This document shows, one piece after another, positions 4,493 through 6,373 of a stretch of 6,373 nt of DNA. Numbering within the stretch: position 1 is the stretch's first letter; every line of letters starts with the position of its first letter. Both the position numbers and the translations under genes were made by a program. The notes beneath the pieces are model-generated. The model saw nothing but the letters and a program-made list of their open reading frames with translations, had not been told where the DNA came from and searched no databases. The stretch is from a bacterium (GTDB lineage: Bacteria > ARS69): NCBI GenBank assembly GCA_025774865.1, contig JALGZO010000100.1, positions 1-6,373 on the forward strand. The letters run 5' to 3'.

Positions 4493-6373
4493 CTACCGCC
4501 GCAGGATGAGCTTGCGCAGGCGCGTCTCGGGTCCCGCCTCGAGACGCAGGAAGTACACCCCGGATCCGACCTGGGCGCCCGAGTCGTTGCGGCCATTCCA
4601 GCGGACCAGCTGGGCGCCGGCCGGCCGACCTCCGTTCACGAGCCGGCGAACCACGCGTCCTGCGGCGTCGTAGATGACGATCTCGACGAGAGTCGGCGTC
4701 GGGAGAACGTACTCGAGGGTCGTCTGCGTTCGGAACGGGTTCGGACGGTTCGGCGCCAGCGAGAGCCGTCGGCCGCGGGTGCCGGCTCCCGGCTCCGACG
4801 ATGCGACGGCGCTCGAGCCCGGACGCAGTTCGAACGCGGCGACGGCGTAGTCCACGTCGCCGTCGAACTCCCCGGCGACCTGGAGGCTCGTCGCGGATTC
4901 GAGCCTCTGATCCATCGTCGCCACCGATGCCGCGGTTCCGGCTCCACCACTATGGTGCTCGACGTGCTCCGTCCATCCGGCGCCGGGGATGTGACTCGCG
5001 TCCCGCATGGCGGCCGCGGCGAACACGACGGCGCTTTCCACGGTGGTGGTCAGGCCGAGCGAGTACTGCCGGTTGTCGGTTCCGCCGCTGCAGGATCCGA
5101 ACTCGCCCGTCGTGTTCCCCGAGACGATTGCGCCGATCGGGTCGTCCGTGCGCACGCCCGAGTATCGCGTCACTGCGATCACCGCGTTGCTCGGATCGGC
5201 GGGAAACGTGGCCGAGACCGGTCCGTCTCCGGTGGGAGTCCCGGTGCCCTTCCACACGTCGAGACCCGTCTGGTTCCGGGCGCCGCACTGTGAGATCACG
5301 AGGGTCCATTCGAGGCTGAGTCCGGCGACCTCCGTCGACGGGAGGTGCGGCTTGGAACTGACTGCGGCGATGTAGAAATCCCCGGCGCGGGCGGTGAGTT
5401 CGGCGTCGGTCGTGACCACGTCCGAGGCGGAACCACCGGTCTCGGTCTCCTCCAGCACGATGGTGCCCGGCTCGACGCCTTCGCCCGCGAGGGGCACGTC
5501 GAGCAGCGGCTGGCCGGGGTCGTTGCTCGCGATCCGGAAAACCGTGCCGACGGACCCCGGAGCCGCCGGGGTGAACGCGATCGTCACGTCGTGAACCTCA
5601 CCGGGGCCCAGTGCGAACGGCGCACCACCCGCGTCGATCGAGAACGAGGCGGGGATCCCGCCTTCGAGGATTGCCGAGATGACATCCAAGCTCGCGGACC
5701 CGTCGTTCCGGATCTCGAACGTCTGTGACGCACTTCGCCCCAGGACCACGGGCCCGTAGTCGTGGGTGGAAGGGGTCGTCGCGATGTCGGGCTGGGGCAC
5801 CGCGACTCCGGTCCCGCTGAGCGGAACGTCCAGGAGTCCCCCGGCGGGATCGTCGCTCGTCATGCGCAGGCTGGTGACCTTGACCCCCTGACCGCGGGGC
5901 GCGAAGGACACGATGACATCGTGAGTCTCCCCGGGCACGAGCGCGAAGGGAGTGCTGCCCGAATCGATCACGAAATCCCCGGCGTCACCTCCCACCAGCG
6001 TGGCTCCGTCGACGGTGAAGACCGTCGGTCCCTGATTGCCTACCAGGAGCGTGCAAGGGGCACTCATCCCGTATTCCGGCACGTCACCGAAGTCGTGGGA
6101 CGCGGGCACCACGACGATGGAGGGCCAGGTGGCCGTGGCCGGGAGCAGCTCGAGCGCCACGAGCGACCAGTCCACGGCTTGGTCGAACGACCCATTCACC
6201 TCCACCGTGGCCGGGATGGCCGCCGTGCGGTCCTGGACCGCGATCCCCGCCGCCGTGCCGCCGTTTCCGTCGGAGAAGTCGAGACGCTCCGTGTATCCCG
6301 CGCCCGGAGTGTGCGTTTGCCTTCGTAGTCCGACCGCGCTGTAGACCACGGCCCCATCACTGTTGGTATCGAT
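4493..6373 (-). CDS. Modular secreted protein with two ASH/choice-of-anchor-D repeats and FlgD/T9SS-like C-terminal domain (N-terminus outside window)
   Basis: The minus frame is open from the right edge (first codon 6373-6371) to TAG at 4495-4493, giving 626 visible residues. A GTG at 6349 lies mid-domain and is not a credible start. Modules from the N-terminal side: the end of a beta-rich domain (6373-6140); ASH/choice-of-anchor-D repeat 1 (6121-5804, 'PASHDFGDV...LSGTG'); repeat 2 (5791-5477, 'PSTHDYGPV...LAGEG'); a full copy of the first domain (about 5461-4820, 'GDFYIAAVSSKP...LEWTLVISQ...AVTRYSGV...PGAGWTE...AAFELRPG'); a Ser/Gly-rich linker; and a C-terminal domain (4762-4496) with 'NRPNPF', 'IVIYDAAGRVVRRL', 'VRWNGRNDSG' and 'SGVYFLRL', ending in LRKLILRR. 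That last domain matches the FlgD Ig-like / type IX secretion type A sorting pattern, implying a surface or secreted product. No catalytic domain is visible, so a structural, adhesive or scaffold role is inferred. Confidence 0.85.
   Translation of the reverse strand: MDTNSDGAVVYSAVGLRRQTHTPGAGYTERLDFSDGNGGTAAGIAVQDRTAAIPATVEVNGSFDQAVDWSLVALELLPATATWPSIVVVPASHDFGDVPEYGMSAPCTLLVGNQGPTVFTVDGATLVGGDAGDFVIDSGSTPFALVPGETHDVIVSFAPRGQGVKVTSLRMTSDDPAGGLLDVPLSGTGVAVPQPDIATTPSTHDYGPVVLGRSASQTFEIRNDGSASLDVISAILEGGIPASFSIDAGGAPFALGPGEVHDVTIAFTPAAPGSVGTVFRIASNDPGQPLLDVPLAGEGVEPGTIVLEETETGGSASDVVTTDAELTARAGDFYIAAVSSKPHLPSTEVAGLSLEWTLVISQCGARNQTGLDVWKGTGTPTGDGPVSATFPADPSNAVIAVTRYSGVRTDDPIGAIVSGNTTGEFGSCSGGTDNRQYSLGLTTTVESAVVFAAAAMRDASHIPGAGWTEHVEHHSGGAGTAASVATMDQRLESATSLQVAGEFDGDVDYAVAAFELRPGSSAVASSEPGAGTRGRRLSLAPNRPNPFRTQTTLEYVLPTPTLVEIVIYDAAGRVVRRLVNGGRPAGAQLVRWNGRNDSGAQVGSGVYFLRLEAGPETRLRKLILRR
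4522..4547. repeat. Perfect 8-bp inverted repeat with 10-nt loop
   Basis: GCGTCTCG (4522-4529) and CGAGACGC (4540-4547) are exact reverse complements. They lie inside the last codons of the minus-strand gene (around EAGPETRL), just past the convergent junction with mtnP. No T-run follows on either strand, so it is not a standard intrinsic terminator. It may be chance from codon composition. Confidence 0.4.
4820..5461 (-). repeat. Protein-level repeat, copy 2 (full domain)
   Basis: About 214 residues from IVLEETETGG to AAFELRP. The second half (5041-4820) matches copy 1 at 6140-6373. The pattern of alternating hydrophobics and glycines suggests a beta-sandwich. I do not know a firm family name for it. 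Confidence 0.6.
5477..5791 (-). repeat. ASH / choice-of-anchor-D repeat 2
   Basis: About 105 residues, clearly homologous to repeat 1: 'TTPSTHDYGPV', 'FSIDAGGAPFALGPGEVHDV', 'SNDPGQPLLDVPLAGEG'. The two units are separated by a few residues, so they are a tandem pair. Confidence 0.75.
5804..6121 (-). repeat. ASH / choice-of-anchor-D repeat 1
   Basis: About 106 residues with 'VVPASHDFGDV', 'FVIDSGSTPFALVPGETHDVIVSFAP', 'SDDPAGGLLDVPLSGTG'. This is the classic beta-sandwich pattern of the HYDIN/ASPM/SPD-2-type domain found in many bacterial surface proteins. Confidence 0.75.
6140..6373 (-). repeat. Protein-level repeat, copy 1 (C-terminal part)
   Basis: About 75 residues (SDGAVVYSAV...PGAGYTE...GGTAAG...NGSFDQAVDWSLVALELLP) align without large gaps to the end of copy 2 at 5041-4820. 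Shared positions include AVV, PGAG-TE, GTAA, G-FD--VD and A-ELxP. The remainder of copy 1 is outside the window. Confidence 0.65.

Noticed and set aside
5345-6328. Plus-strand open frames opposite the modular surface protein gene (5345-5728 and 5762-6328)
   Set aside because: Composition is Arg/Gly/Asp-rich with no motifs, while the minus frame shows clear repeated domains and a sorting domain.
6347-6349. GTG as the start codon of the minus-strand gene
   Set aside because: The frame stays open to the window edge with residues that align to the other copy of the repeat, and there is no signal peptide, so the true start is outside the window.

Overview
The window looks like a GC-rich bacterial chromosome segment and carries no phage, transposon, CRISPR or RNA gene that I can recognise. 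The gene content is a Bat (Bacteroides aerotolerance-type) operon tail, plus a large secreted protein with choice-of-anchor-D/ASH repeats ending in a FlgD-like / type IX sorting-like C-terminal domain. That combination is typical of GC-rich, poorly cultured lineages around the FCB superphylum (for example Eisenbacteria, Krumholzibacteriota, Latescibacterota, Gemmatimonadota). This placement is inference from gene content only.

Plus strand, positions 2-4453: five closely packed genes that look like one transcription unit. They are (1) the C-terminal end of a BatC-like TPR protein with a Q/D/E-rich tail, cut by the window edge; (2) batD, a secreted/membrane-anchored protein with three beta-rich domains, one C-terminal TM helix and a cytoplasmic tail; (3) batE, with a signal peptide, TPRs, two TM helices and an SH3-like domain; (4) a secreted DUF2914-type protein, split by an apparent +1 frameshift at a CCC run near 3122-3124; and (5) mtnP, 5'-methylthioadenosine phosphorylase. 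Junctions are an 11-nt overlap, a 4-nt ATGA overlap, a 23-nt gap and a 15-nt gap, with no room for a strong internal promoter. The Bat proteins are thought to form an envelope complex with von Willebrand A proteins (BatA/BatB, expected upstream of the window). The DUF2914 protein would act in the same extracytoplasmic compartment. MtnP is a cytosolic purine/methionine salvage enzyme with no obvious mechanistic link to the rest.

Minus strand, positions 6373-4493: one long partial gene, convergent with mtnP and separated from it by 39 nt. It encodes a modular secreted protein whose N-terminus lies beyond the right edge. Visible modules are the end of a repeated approximately 215-residue beta-rich domain, two ASH/choice-of-anchor-D repeats, a complete second copy of that domain, and the FlgD/T9SS-like C-terminal domain.

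The most notable points are the frameshifted DUF2914 gene with its charge-segregated linker and four cysteines, the linkage of that gene and mtnP to a Bat operon, a small hairpin enclosing the DUF2914 ribosome binding site, and the duplicated domain of the minus-strand protein. I do not see convincing evidence of a wholly new system.
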